A DNA stretch of 64,000 nucleotides from Avena insularis (Eukaryota; Streptophyta; Magnoliopsida; Poales; Poaceae), in the NCBI GenBank assembly GCA_023614405.1, contig CM042692.1:120893503-120957502 (forward strand), read 5' to 3'. Of the stretch, positions 1 to 11,769 are shown piece after piece. Both the position numbers and the translations under genes were made by a program. The stretch's first letter is position 1, and each line of letters begins with the position of its first letter. The notes beneath the pieces were generated by a model, which was not told the DNA's origin, did not search any database, and was given only the letters and a program-made list of their open reading frames with translations.

Positions 1-1132
1 CAATAGTAGTAAACTGTAGGATTCGAGTGTGTTAGGCATAGGGATGGATGGACGGGCGTTGCATGGACAAGACAATTCACATAGCAATCAGAACATAGGG
101 CAATTGCATATAAATAAGATAAAACATCCAAGTACTAGATAATCCTAGGCATGTGTTCCATATATAGTCATACGTGCTCGCAATGAGAACGTGCACAACA
201 TCTTTTGTCCTGTCAGCCCGTTTCCAGCGGGGCCTCAAGGGAACTACTGGCAATTAAGGTGCTCCTTTTAATAGAGCACCGAAGCAAAGCATTAACACTC
301 GGTGAACACATGTGATCCTCACATCAAAGCCATTCCCTCCGGTTATCCCGATTTCTGTCACTTCGGGGCCTTTGGTTCCGGACAACAACGTGTGTATACA
401 ACTTGCACATAAGACCATAAACAATACTATCATAATGAATCAATAACATGTTTAGATCTAAAATCATGGCACTCGGGCCCTAGTGACAAGCATTAAGCAT
501 AACAAGTCGCAACAAAGTCATAAAGCACTAATAGAAGATACTAGGCACCATGCCCTAACAATCTGATGCCATTACATGAACGATCTCATCCAATACCTAC
601 CATCCCCATAGCCTACAGCGGGGGATTACTCACTCATAGATGGGGGAAACATGGATGGTCGATGGAGAAGCGGTGGTGATGATGATGGCGATGATCTCCT
701 CCAATTCCCCGTCCCGGCAGGGTGTCAGAACGGAGTTTCGGGTGCTGTTTCGTGGAATCTGGTGGTGGTGGCGGAGCGGAACTCCTTCTGGAAAAACGTC
801 GAACCCCCCGGAGTTTTTAGGTCAGAAGGCTTCTTATAGGCGAAGAGGGTGCCTAGGGGGCCCTGGCCTGGGTTCGCCACCAGGTGGTGTGGCCACCCCC
901 TGGCTCTTCTCCGTCTCGTATTCTAGCTCCTGGAGTCTTCGGGTGAAATAGGATTTTTGGCATATTTTCCGGGATTTTTCCTGATAGTTGATTTTCTACA
1001 CAAAAACTAGACACCAAGGCAATTCTGCTGAAAACAGCGTCAGTCCGCGTTAGTTGCATCCAAATCACACAAGTTTAGAGGAGAAACAATAGCAAAAGTG
1101 TTCGGGAAAGTAGATACGTTTTGGACGTATCA
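1..1132 (-). repeat. 3' LTR of element A (truncated by window edge)
   Basis: This segment matches 8150-9505 and both LTRs of element C (29222-30615 and 49594-50981). Its minus-strand start TGATACGTCC lies at 1132, directly beside the polypurine tract. About 220 bp of the far end are missing because the window starts inside the LTR. Short ORFs here have no counterpart in a protein family and are LTR sequence. Confidence 0.93.
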
Positions 1133-1133
1133 A

Positions 1134-1149
1134 CTCCCCCCAAGCTTAG
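1134..1149 (-). other. Polypurine tract of element A
   Basis: On the minus strand this reads CTAAGCTTGGGGGGAG and sits one base from the LTR start, the normal position for the plus-strand primer of an LTR retrotransposon. The same 16 bases recur inside the element at 3388-3403. Confidence 0.85.
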
Positions 1150-3387
1150 CTTATTGCTTGTCCTCAAGCAATTCAGTTGAAAACTGAGTGCGATAAAAGA
1201 ACTTTCACGAACACATTTGCTTCATATGATGTAAATATTCTCAGCAATGTGATCAACTACTTAGACAGTTCATAATAAGGAGTATGCAACTAAGTTTACT
1301 TACTAGGCATTGCAAGCTATGAAGAGATCCCAACTCAAAAATAATAAGTAGCATGAAGCATAAACATAAGCAACATTACAATGCTCATAAAAAGGTATGA
1401 TAGAGTGGTATCTCGCTTGCCTTTGATTATGAATGTCAAGGCACCTCTGAAGTTCAAGTGATGACTAGAAGTAAAGATATCAAAGATACAAGCATCAAAG
1501 TCATAACACAAATAATCAAGTAATGGGACAAGCACAAAGAATGACAACTATGCTCTCAAGAAGGTGCTCAAACAATATGTGGGGACTCAACAAGTAAAAG
1601 AAAAGGTTTTGAATAATTTGAAAGGCTTCCAAATGCTGAAAGTATGGTACTCATTAGCTTTGAGCTCTTATTGCCCCTATCATAAGCATCTTTAATGTGG
1701 TTAAGGTGAAAGTGAGTTCCAATCTGAGTTATATGCTTGACAGACTATAAACTGAAAATCCCATGTCCCTTGAGTATGAGGGCCGCTCCTCATGCTACTC
1801 AACTTTAGTTACCGGTAAGTTCTTGTCATCATAAATATGTGCGTACCATAGAGAACCGCCAACGGGGTACCCCTTTTCCGATGATACGGAAGAATCCCCA
1901 TACCAAAATGACAAGGCAAGCAGACAATGAGTATCTCCTCAATCTTCTTATTTACCATGGGAAAATGGTGCTTTTTTCTCTCTTTCCTCTTTTCATAAAT
2001 CTCTTTTTTTCTTTTTCTCAGTAGCTATCTCTCTTTTTTTATAAGAAGAATGCTTCATAGATATCATTATGGTTACGCTGCAGGTTTCCACCATGTCAGC
2101 ATGGATTAGACCAGCGGCCCAGGCGTTTCTCTAACACACATACATAACTCCATGGACTTACAAGCTCCCCTCTTATTTCACACCGACGACATCCACAAAC
2201 AAAATAGCATGGTATCAAGTGGGTATATATTTACAAGTGTTGAAAGCGTTCCCCATGTGACAAAGTTCGCTAATCTGACCTATAATTTCCAAGCATATAA
2301 CTTTCATGGACAGTCACAATGGTTCAGGTTTATTAAGTGCGGAAAATAAAGTGTGCCGTCAAGTTCGTGAGAGCTTTACTAACTAACTTTCTCATAACAA
2401 GCAAACATTCTATTCGGAAGAAAACAAGGCATATTGAATATGCACAGAAATAACAAATGATGCTAATAGGTAGGTATGGTGGACACTTTGGAAATATTTG
2501 GTTCAGGGAGTTGGAAACATGAGTAAAACACTTAGTGGAAGTGAAGGCTAGCAATAGTAAGGGAGCGACAAACAAGAGAGCAATAGCTGTCATAATCATG
2601 CTTGCAACAAAACAGGACTAGTAATGGCATGAAAGTGATTCAAGATCCTCAAGGCAAAATAATTCATCGAGGCTTAACTGATTATTAAGGTCATATGCAT
2701 GCATGAGCATGTGCCAAGTCAATTCAAATAAAACATTCAGAGGAGGATACCATGGTGTCATACCAAGTTATGAATAGAATAATGCAAGCAAACATTCGTA
2801 AGACATGCTACAAACTATTAGCGAGTTGGAGCTAATCATAAGAAAGCAAGAACTACTAAGCATCCAAAGGTAACATACACCCTACATGAACGGACTAAGC
2901 ATGCCCACAGTGATGAGTATATGTACAAAAATGAAAACAAATAGAGTTCGTTACCAGCCTCTTACCACGCCTCAAGTTGTCATTAATCCCCATTATTGCT
3001 TCTTCACTTGTGTGGCTTCAATAATAATATGAAACCAATATTCCACTAAGGACTGCTGAACCCTGTAGCAAACTCACATAACCAAAGAAGAACGACAAAT
3101 ATTTTTGTTGTTTTCGATTTTAAAACAAGAACCAAAAAGGAAAAACAAGCAAAGCAAAATCTTTTTGGGTTTTTCGAATAATTCAAACAAAGCAAAAAGA
3201 AGGGAAAAACAAACCAAGGCAAAAAGAAGAAGAACCAAACCAAAGAGAAACAACAGAAATATTTTTGGTCTTTTTGTGTTTTAGAAAGCAAAAGCAAAGA
3301 AAGAACAAAAACTAAAAAGAGAACGAAACATGAATATACAAACTACCGATGCAACATGATAAGGAGATGAGTGCGGTGTCGGCGTAC
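1150..3387 (-). other. Non-coding 3' internal region of element A
   Basis: About 2.2 kb lies between the second ORF and the 3' LTR. No reading frame resembles a known protein. About 3090-3345 is A-rich low-complexity sequence on the plus strand with repeated aaagcaaa-type runs. The same region, with the same composition, occurs in element C at 30633-32795, so it is a family character and not random insertion. Confidence 0.7.
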
Positions 3388-3403
3388 CTCCCCCCAAGCT
3401 TAG
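3388..3403 (-). other. Internal copy of the polypurine tract (element A)
   Basis: An exact 16-base copy of the terminal polypurine tract lies just downstream, in element orientation, of the end of the second ORF. The same placement is seen in element C (32796-32811). It could act as an additional plus-strand priming site; that role is inferred from sequence alone. Confidence 0.6.
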
Positions 3404-3423
3404 GCTTTTGGCCTAAGTGGGCA

Positions 3424-4534
3424 TCAATCCCAAGCTGGCCAGGATGAAGTTTCACCATGGTACGACGAAGAGGTCCCCTCGTCCTGGTGCGAGCTCGAGT
3501 ACGTCCCTCCATAATGTGCGGAGTAATCATAGGAGGGCACATCCTCCTGGTGCTGCTCGTGGAAACCCAGCAAGCGAAGCTACTCGTCCACCTCCTCCTT
3601 GGAGAGCGACCACGGTCTCCTATGAACACTAAACAAAGAAGGCTGTCGCAAAGGGATCTCCCTCTCATCCCCGTCAGTGAAAAGCATCCTATATACTAGA
3701 CTGTCCAAATCAGAAGTAGCAGTGACAAAGTGATGAGTTTTCATAGCAACAAGGTCAAGCCTCTGTGGTGCCAATATAGCATCATTGGGATCCACTAAAA
3801 GACCTAATGCATTGACTATACGCGAGGCAATGATGCCCCCATAGATAGGCCCCCTGGAAGCTAGGCGGCGAGCAATAAGCGAGCCAATATTGTACCGAGT
3901 ATCATTGTTAAGCGCAGCAGCAAGGAATGCTAAATGATAGTTGGAGATATTACTTGTGTTCTCCCTACCCAGTACACTAGTAGCAAGATAATATGCAAAG
4001 TATCTAAGAGCAGGGAGTTGGATATTTCTTATCTTTCCGCGTTGCGCCACACGGTCATCATCATTGGTCACCCCTCGGTAAAGCTCCAACAAATCAGCGG
4101 GTCGTCCTTGAATTTTCTTCATGGTCCCTGTCATGTGTACACCTACAATACTGCAAAATCTCTCCAAAGGCATGGTGAAGGGCAGATTATAACTTTTGAA
4201 AGAGACAGACGACAGATAGGATGTCTTAGTAAACGTGAAGCTCTCAACGAAGGTTTTAGTGAGCATAGCGTATTGCTCACTCTCATCTTGCATATATGAG
4301 GTCGAACCAATCCTCTCCATTAGTAGCAAGAAATCATCAAGAATATCTGCAGCTTGTAAGAAAGTAAAACAAGGAAAAGTGGATGGGTGAGCACCCCCAT
4401 CATCCCTTTCATTACCAATACGAGTTGCAATGAGATATTCATTGTATGATGGCCTAAACTGAGAGGCCGATCTTGAGGGCCTCGACCTCCTAGGTGCATC
4501 ACTCTCAAATATCTCCAAAAGTATGGTTGTTCAT
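3424..4534 (-). pseudogene. Second ORF of element A (ATHILA ORF-1-like), broken
   Basis: This is a large ORF in the position where env-like genes sit in Athila elements. A conserved stretch includes LPFTMPLERFCSIVGV, then RYFAYYLATSVLGRENTS, then GPIYGGIIASRIVNALGL. The layout resembles the ATHILA ORF-1 family, whose function is unknown; no transmembrane segment or signal peptide is evident. Comparison with C places the start codon at 4534. A has a 2-base deletion just after it, in the run before the residues EIFES, and a premature TAG at about 3580 where C has Gln, so the frame is dead. The ancestral stop is at 3424. Assignment to ATHILA ORF-1 is by pattern and position and is less certain than the ORF itself. 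Confidence 0.65.
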
Positions 4535-5386
4535 GCTTGGTATTCTGAAATTTAAACACCTATTAAACAAGTGATTGCAAAGTAAATATAATGAAGTATT
4601 CTACTCATAGGGACTTGTAAGAGGCCTAAACATGCATCAAAACTATATCTCTAAGCATCAAACAAGGTTAGAAGCTCTCATAACCTGTCACCTACAGCAG
4701 CAAAATACTCAAGATATAATCCACCAAACACAAATCTACTTGGACAAGGAGAGGAGTCACATACCAGGGAACAATTGCTCCAAATTTCAGCAAGAAAGAT
4801 GGGCTGAGCAAGGAGATCGAAAAAATCGAGAGCAAGCACAGCAAGAACGCGATTTTGAGCAATGAACTGGAGCTTACTCGGGAGAGAGAAGAAAGTGGCA
4901 GGTGAGAGAGTTAGTGGGGGTCAGGGGTGGCCCACACTAGGGCATGGCGCCACCCAGGGCAGGCCGCGCCACCAGGAGGTGTGCGTGCCTGCTGGGTCCC
5001 CCTGGTACCTCCTAGGTACTCCTCTGCCCCTTTTTTCTCGTAAAAATTTAATATGAATTTTCTGGAATTTTTCGAGACACTTCATTTTTGGGCATTTTCA
5101 GGCATAGAAGAATGATTTTCTAACAGACAGATTTTTTTGGAAACATGATGCAAGGACAAAACAAAGCTAGAACTACAGAAGTTCTAAGACACTCTAACAT
5201 GCAAGCAACTAACAACAAAGAAAACTAAATGCAAACAAAAACTAAGATGGATAGAATAGAAGTAAACGGAGATAATCATAGTGAAAACATTGTTTTGTTC
5301 AATGAAATCCTTTTGTTAACAAGGTTGATCAGGTCCTGTTACCAAAACAATTCCATATGAGACAAAACTTTGTATTCCACTAATGA
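4535..5386 (-). other. Spacer between protease and second ORF (element A)
   Basis: About 850 bp with no supported coding sequence. It includes a GC-rich patch near 4920-5010 containing gtggcccacac and ggcgccaccc motifs, similar to motifs in the LTRs of the same family. The homologous spacer in C is 46008-46831. This is where RT, RNase H and integrase would be in a complete Athila element; none is present. Confidence 0.6.
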
Positions 5387-8060
5387 TTATGTTACCTCAA
5401 CCTTGATAGCGATGGTCCCAATCATAATAGTTTCAAATTTTTCTCTTGGTATGGGACACTATATTTCTCCAACTTGAATGCCCTCAACATGTTCAATTGA
5501 ATTCAAACCATGAGTCCTTTCAATCTTCTTGGGGAAATAGATAGTATGTTCCTTGTCATTCACATTGAAAGTCACCTTTCCTTGATTACAATTAATAACA
5601 GCTCCTGCAGTATTAAGAAAAGGTCTCCCAAGAATAATAGACATATTATCATCTTCAGGCATTTCAAGCACAACAAAATCAGTTAATATCAAGCAATTAT
5701 GAGCCACTTGAACAGGTACATCCTCACATATACCAACAGGAATAGTGGTAGATTTATCAGCCATTTGGAAAGATATATCAGTTGGTATTAGTTTTTCTAG
5801 TTGAAGCCTCTTATAGAGAGAGAAAGGCATAACACTAACTCCAGCTCCCAAATCACACAAAGCGGTTCTAACATAATTGTTCTTAATAGAGCAAGGGATA
5901 GTTGGAATCCCTAGGTCTCCAAGTTTCTTAGGAAACTTACCATTAAAGGAATAATTAGCAAGCAAAGTAGAAATTTCTTCATTAGGGATCTTCCTTTTAT
6001 TCGAGACAATATCCTTCATATACTTTGAGTAAGGAGGCAATTTAATAGCGTAAGTCAAAGGAATTTGCAGGAATAAAGGTTTCATCCATTCAGAAAACTT
6101 ATTATAGTGTTCATCCTCCTTTGACTTGTGTTTCTTATCAGGGAATGGCATAGGTTTTTGGACCCAAGGTTCTCTTTCACTACCATGTTTCTTAGCAATA
6201 AAATCTTATTTAGTGTATTTAGTATTCTTAGTGTGGTTTTCAGGTTCTTCTTCAAATTTTTCTTCATTAGGAACTTCATTATCTTCATTACCACTTTCAG
6301 TTTCAGCATCAGAGATAGATATACTATTAGGATCTATAGCAGGTTCAAGGGTTCTACAACAGTTTTATGTTTTTTTTCCTTTTCTTACGAGTAGAACCAC
6401 TATTTTTAGTTTGTTGACAATCCTGCTCAATTATTTTGGGATGCCCCTCAGGATATAGAGGATCCTAGGTAGCAGCACCACTTCTAGTTCTAATTTCATA
6501 AGCATGTTTTTCTTTAGCAGCATTAACTAGTAAGTCGTTTTACACTTTAACGAGTTGATCTATTTGAGTTTGAACCATTTGAAAGTGTTTAACAATCATT
6601 TTAACATAATTAGAGGTTCTTTCCACAATATCTTTCAACTCAACAATAGCTCTAGTGTTTTCCATTAGATGATTTTGCACCCTTTTATTAAAATTATCTT
6701 GCTTAACAATAAAGATATCGAATTCTTCTAAGCATTGATCAGGAGGTTTAGAGTAAGGGATATCACCTTCATCAAAGTGTTGGAGAGAGTGTACCTCAAT
6801 AGTGGATGAGTAGGGAATAGGCTTACATAATTCTTCTATAGGAGGTAAATTCTTGACATCTATAGCTTTAATTCCCTTCTCCTTAAGACATTTCTTAGCT
6901 TCCTTCATCACTTCATCATTTAATTCAATAACCCCCCTCTTCTTTGATGTTGGAATAGGCTCCGGAATAGTAGGTTCAGGTACAATTACTTCAGGTATAG
7001 ATTGTTTAGGAGGAGTCCAATCTTCATAGTTCTTACTTATTTTAGCCATTAATTCCTTAGCTTCCTTAGGAGTCATATTCCTGAAAACACAATCAGCATA
7101 ACTATCTAGGTGTGTCCTAAATTCTTCGGTTAGTCCATTATAAAATATATCAAGAATCTCATTCTTAGGTAATGGACTTCCAGCTTGTGCATGAATCAAA
7201 GCACAAAACCTTGCCCAAGATTCAGGCAATACCTCTTTTTATCCCTATTTAAAATCAAAAAGTTCCTGCAAAATAGCATGTCTAGCACTAGGAGGAAAAT
7301 ATTTCTGCAGGAAAGTACTAATCAAACACTCAGGGCTATCAATAGATCCAGGAGGTAAATTACTAAACCAAGTTTTAGCTTCTCCTTTCAGTGAAACGGG
7401 GAAAATCTTAGCAACAAAGTAAGTACGCATCTTAATATCATCAGAAAACAAGCCACTCATGGTAGAAAGTTCATTCATATGTGCTACCGCACTTTCATTC
7501 TTAGTCCCACAAAAAGGTTCTTTCTCGACAATAGCTATGTAAGATAGATCGAGAGAGAAATCATAATCTTCATCTATAATGTTTATGGGAGAAGCAGCAA
7601 ACTTAGCAATAGGAGACAATTTGGGTCTAATAGTACGCCTCTCAAGGAGACTCTTAGCAGTGCTCCTATCATGGGTGTTCTTACATTCTTTAATAAATTC
7701 ATCGGTCATCTCAACATAACCATCTTCAATATCATAACTCTCACTAGACTCAGGTGAACCAACAGGTGTAGTAGTGTCTTCATTAGGAGTTTCAGTATTT
7801 CCAGCTATAGTTCTAGCAATCGTAGCATCTAGGAAAGGGCCTAATGAACCACTCTTATCAAGCACAGTAGAAGCAGCATCATAAGCATCAGAAGTTTCAG
7901 ATTCAGCAGTAGTAGCAGTGTGTGTAACATGTGTATGTGGTGGTGTAACGAGCTTACTTATAATAGATGGTGAATCAAGAGCAGCAGAGGTGTTCAGAAC
8001 CGTACCTCTTCTTGTAGTGGATGGTAAAATAGGAAACTTGCCATCATGAGACTTACCCAT
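5387..8060 (-). pseudogene. gag-pr: gag-protease polyprotein of element A, broken
   Basis: Gag forms the retrotransposon capsid and the protease matures it. The gene starts MGKSHDGKFPIL at 8060. A Retrotrans_gag-like block (YFVAKIFPVSLKGEAKTWF) lies about two-thirds of the way through the first segment. The C-terminal protease shows CDLGAGVSVMPFSLY and ILGRPFLNTAGA, the DLGA form common in Athila-type retropepsins. No CCHC zinc knuckle was seen. Damage relative to C: two in-frame stops after FDFK near 7240, a CAA-to-TAA stop at about 6540, frameshifts between 6540 and 6150, and a stop at 5459 before the ancestral end (about 5387). No RT follows. Translation is not possible as a single product. 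Confidence 0.85.
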
Positions 8061-8120
8061 GATGGAGGGATAGCAGCAAACAACAGAGAATCCAAGTGAA
8101 CTTGATAAATAAAGCTATGC

Positions 8121-8138
8121 TCCCCAGCAACGGCGCCA
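8121..8138 (-). other. Primer binding site of element A (tRNA-Asp type)
   Basis: The minus strand reads TGGCGCCGTTGCTGGGGA. It differs by one base from the complement of the 3' end of plant tRNA-Asp (ending in CGGCAACGGCGCCA). It lies 11 bases inside the 5' LTR end. Confidence 0.85.
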
Positions 8139-8149
8139 GAAAATAGTCT

Positions 8150-9505
8150 TGATGACCCACAAGTATAGGGGGTGTATCGCAGTATTTTTGAGGGAAGTGA
8201 AACCCAATTTATTGATTCGACACAAGCGGAGCCAAAGAATATTTATAAGCCTTAACAACTGAGTTGTCAATTCAGCTGCACCTGGAAACAATCTTGCTCA
8301 CAGCAGTTTATCAGTAGCAACAGTTTTGTAGTAGGAATAGTAAAGTAGCAGCAGTAATAAAGTAAAGACAGAAGTAACAATAGCAGTAAATAGTAGGATT
8401 CGAGTGCGGTAGGAATAGGGATGGATGGACGGGCGTTGCATGGACAAGACAATTCACATAGCAATCAGAACATAGGGCAATTGCAGATAAATAAGATAAA
8501 GCATCCAAGTACTAGATAATCCTAGGCATGTGTTCCATATATAGTCATACGTGCTCACAATGAGAACTTGCACAACATCTTTTGTCCTGCCAGCCCGTTT
8601 GCAGCAGGGCCTCAAGGGAACTACTGGAAATTAAGGTGCTCCTTTTAATAGAGCACCAGAGCAAAGCATTAACACTCCATGAACACATGTGATCCTCACA
8701 TCAAAGCCATTCCCTCCGGTTATCCCGATTTCTGTCACATTGGGGACTTTGGTTCTGGACAACAACGTTTGTATACAACTTGCAGATAAGACCATAAACA
8801 ATACTATCATAATGAATCAATAACATGTTCAGATCTAAAATCATGGCACTCGGGCCCTAGTGACAAGCATTAAGCATAACAAGTCGCAACAAAGTCATAA
8901 AGCACTGCCCTAACAATCTCATGCCATTACATGAACGATCGCATCCAATCCCTACCATCCCCATAGCCTACAGCTGGGATTACTCACTCATAGATGGGGG
9001 AAACACGGATGGTCGATGGAGAAGCGATGGTGATGATGATGGTGATGATCTCCTCCAATTCCCCATCCCGGCAGGGTGCCAGAACGGAGTTTCTGGTGCT
9101 GTTTTGTGGAATCTTGTGGTGGCGGCGGAGCGGAACTCCTTCTGGAAAAACGTCGAACCCCCCGAAGTTTTTAGGTCAGAAGGCTCCTTATAGGCGAAGA
9201 GAGAGGCCAAGGGGTGCACAGGGGCCCACCACCACCTTGGCGCTTTGGCTCAAGCACTGTGTGGTGTGGCCACCCCTAGCTCTTCTCCGTCTCGTATTCA
9301 GCTCACAGTCTTCGGGTGAAATAGGATTTTTGGCATATTTTCCGGGATTTTTCCTGATAGTTGGTTTTCTGCACAAAAAGTAGACACCAAGGCAATTCTG
9401 CTGAAAACTGCGTCAGTCCCCGTTAGTTGCATTCAAATCACACAAGTTTAGAGGAGAAACAATAGCAAAAGTGTTCGGGAAAGTAGATACATTTTGGACG
9501 TATCA
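8150..9505 (-). repeat. 5' LTR of element A
   Basis: A 1356-bp LTR, read on the minus strand from TGATACGTCC at 9505 to TCATCA at 8150. It is collinear with 1-1132, allowing for the window edge. A TATAAATA box on the minus strand is at 8240-8247, which would place the transcription start close to the LTR's 3' end. Confidence 0.93.
8240..8247 (-). promoter_or_regulatory. TATA box candidate in element A 5' LTR
   Basis: TATAAATA on the minus strand. The same octamer occurs at the matching place in the C LTRs (29311-29318 and 49684-49691). Position and conservation support a promoter element; no expression evidence is available here. Confidence 0.45.
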
Positions 9506-11769
9506 ACTACATTCAGTTTTCAAATGCCATTTAGAATTTGTGTTTGAAAGTTTTTGGCAGATCACAAAGTGGGCCTTGGTACATTATTACATGTACTTGC
9601 AAGGGGTGCAAAGATCCACATTTGTTTCTGTTAAGTTTTGAGTTCTAGGAATAGCCAAAGTAGGCATGTTGATTAAAATGGCACAACTGACCATTTCTTT
9701 CTTTTATTCATTTTGATTTTTTTTCTTTGGGATTTGTTTGGGAATGATCTAGATGATGTTTATTTCACCTAAGAATCATTTTACAAGCAGTGGATCACTT
9801 AATCAAAGCAATTCAAAACAACTCCTATTTAAATGCACACACATATGAATGCTTTAATAATTTTAATTGGGAAAGTTTTTGTTAACTCTAAATTTTGATG
9901 ATTTGGGTCTTAATAACCTTGGATTATAGTTTTGGGATGTTACACATGCACTCTCACAAGCCTTAATAAGAAGCACAAGTGTGCATCTGCTATAAAAGTG
10001 CAACACATTCTAAAAGAACTCATTTCCAGTTTCCAAACCCTAGATTAGATATGACTATTCCGGGGATTCACGTTTATCAAATTGCATTACATTACTTATG
10101 CATCATTACATCTTGCTTCTTTAAACATTAGTTCTTACCAGACCAATGATGCTATTTACAGAATTTGGATCTTCAATTATCTTGAAGACCGTGAGTGCAT
10201 AATCTTGTAATCACAAAAGGCAAGTTCACAACTTTCTCATGTCCTTTGATTATTTTCTATGCTTGTAACTCAACTGTGTCATCACCTGCATTTCAAAAAG
10301 GACAGAAAACACTATTTTTGTAATAATATGATTATGGATTATTTACCAGATGGTAATAATCTACTGATACAATTCCAGTGGTAAAGGAACATAATATCTA
10401 GGACTTAACAACCAATGTCTCCAGTGATTCTAGCGCTGTATATTACGCGTCAACCATGAGATTTGGAATGGGACGAAGAAGTCAGTTGTATCTTCTTCCT
10501 TTCATATGGAGGCAAGATGACATTATCGCGACATTGGGATTCCTTGTATGGATCCAACATATGGGTGGGCACCCTTAGGCCCCACGATTTTGGTGTCTAG
10601 ATTATTTATGAGTTGCTGCCGGAGGTATGAACCTCCAGGGGCATCACCAGCTCATAGAGCCTTCAGGAACTCCCCTGGTTATAGCTTGCCCTAGTTGGCG
10701 GCTTAACGGAGGTGTAGTCAGCCCCGGAGGATCGTGCAGACATATGGGGTCACGGAGAGGGTAGCGATTGACTTGGATCTTAAGTTGGGCCTCAAACCAA
10801 GGAAGTTTGATCGGGGACATACTCTCGGTTGTGCAACAAAGCTTATGGTCTCTTGTGGGAAAAGTGACGCACCTCTGCAGAGTGTAAGAATTGTGACATG
10901 TTACTCCCTGTTCCGGGAAGGAGCTACGAACGTGGCAGGAAAGGAACTCCATGAAGTTCTGGTCAACCTGTGAAGGCTGTCGGACATAGTTTTCAGAATA
11001 AAAGCAACCTTTGAAGAAATGTTTACGAAAACCTGCATTGCCTACGACCTATGGTCTGTGGCTGTAGAGATAGTGCATCATACACTCCTTTTTAGTGAAC
11101 TTGCTAAGTACGCTCGTACTCAACCGTACCTTCTTAACCCTTGCTAGGTTCTAAGCCATTGAGACGATGTCAACATCAATTTCTGCTCAAGAAACCATCA
11201 TCGACAACTCAAGTTCTTCAATAAAGTCAATGAAGTCAACATATACATCAGCTGAAGTGAAGATAAAGTGTCGGTTTAGATAGGAGTAGATACTCTAGCC
11301 ATTAAACCTAGTTCTGTAGAGCATTGCATTAGTAGCAATGCAAAGCCAAATACTTTAGATACTAATCTTAGTTACTAGATAGTTCGGAGTTATTATTTAT
11401 GGTTCTCCTTTGTAAGAAGTTCTTTCTCTCTCTTTAACCTAGAGTGTTCTCTGGATCTTTTATAAAGAGTCGAGTTGTAATCTACAGTCATGTCTTGGAC
11501 CTGCTGTGTTTCTATTGTACCACTCTGAGGGATGTAATACTAGTGAACGGTGTTTCATTGGTGTTATGTCAACGACTATAGTATACTACATCATGTAGTG
11601 GTATGATGGGTCACCGCATCCAGCCAGCTCCCCGCGCAGCCCTGACCTCCAGAATCCGTCTACAGGCCTCCCCCTCACATGGTGTCTTCCTTGCTTCATC
11701 CCTCCCCCGGTGGCGTGGCGGTCTTGTTCGTCGAAGCAGAGCTTTCTCGGATGCACGACACGGGACTGG
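9506..11769. other. Unassigned flank between elements A and E
   Basis: No reading frame here resembles a known protein. 9506-9510 (actac) should be the target duplication of A. Near 9946 the minus strand reads TGTAACATCCC, which looks like an LTR terminus, and about 11100-11580 has LTR-like texture including ttataaagag. I could not pair these with a second LTR. The last 170 bp before E are GC-rich and may be part of the interrupted CACTA element that continues at 52855. 11765-11769 (actgg) is the left target duplication of E. Confidence 0.35.

Larger units (their letters stand above)
1..9505 (-). mobile_element. Element A: Athila-like Gypsy LTR retrotransposon lacking pol
   Basis: Both LTRs begin TGATACGTCC and end in CA when read on the minus strand. 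The 5' LTR is at the high-coordinate end and the 3' LTR is cut by the window edge. A tRNA-Asp type primer site and a polypurine tract bracket the internal region. The interior holds gag-protease (about 5387-8060) and a second ORF (3424-4534) but no reverse transcriptase, RNase H or integrase. The right target duplication should be actac (9506-9510); its partner lies outside the window. Element C in this window is the same family. The lineage call rests on the DLGA protease and on the second ORF in the env position. Family name not assigned. Confidence 0.88.

Noticed and set aside
1335..1547. Hydrophobic minus-strand ORF (also 30818-31030) as a small membrane protein
   Set aside because: It lies in the non-coding 3' interior of the A/C family, is short, and the two copies differ without a clear codon-position pattern.
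11580..11610. ctacatcatgtagtgg near the left flank of E as the missing end of CACTA 1
   Set aside because: It lacks the CACTACAGGAGACA terminus and the ccgtcggc subterminal repeats seen at 53130-53507.
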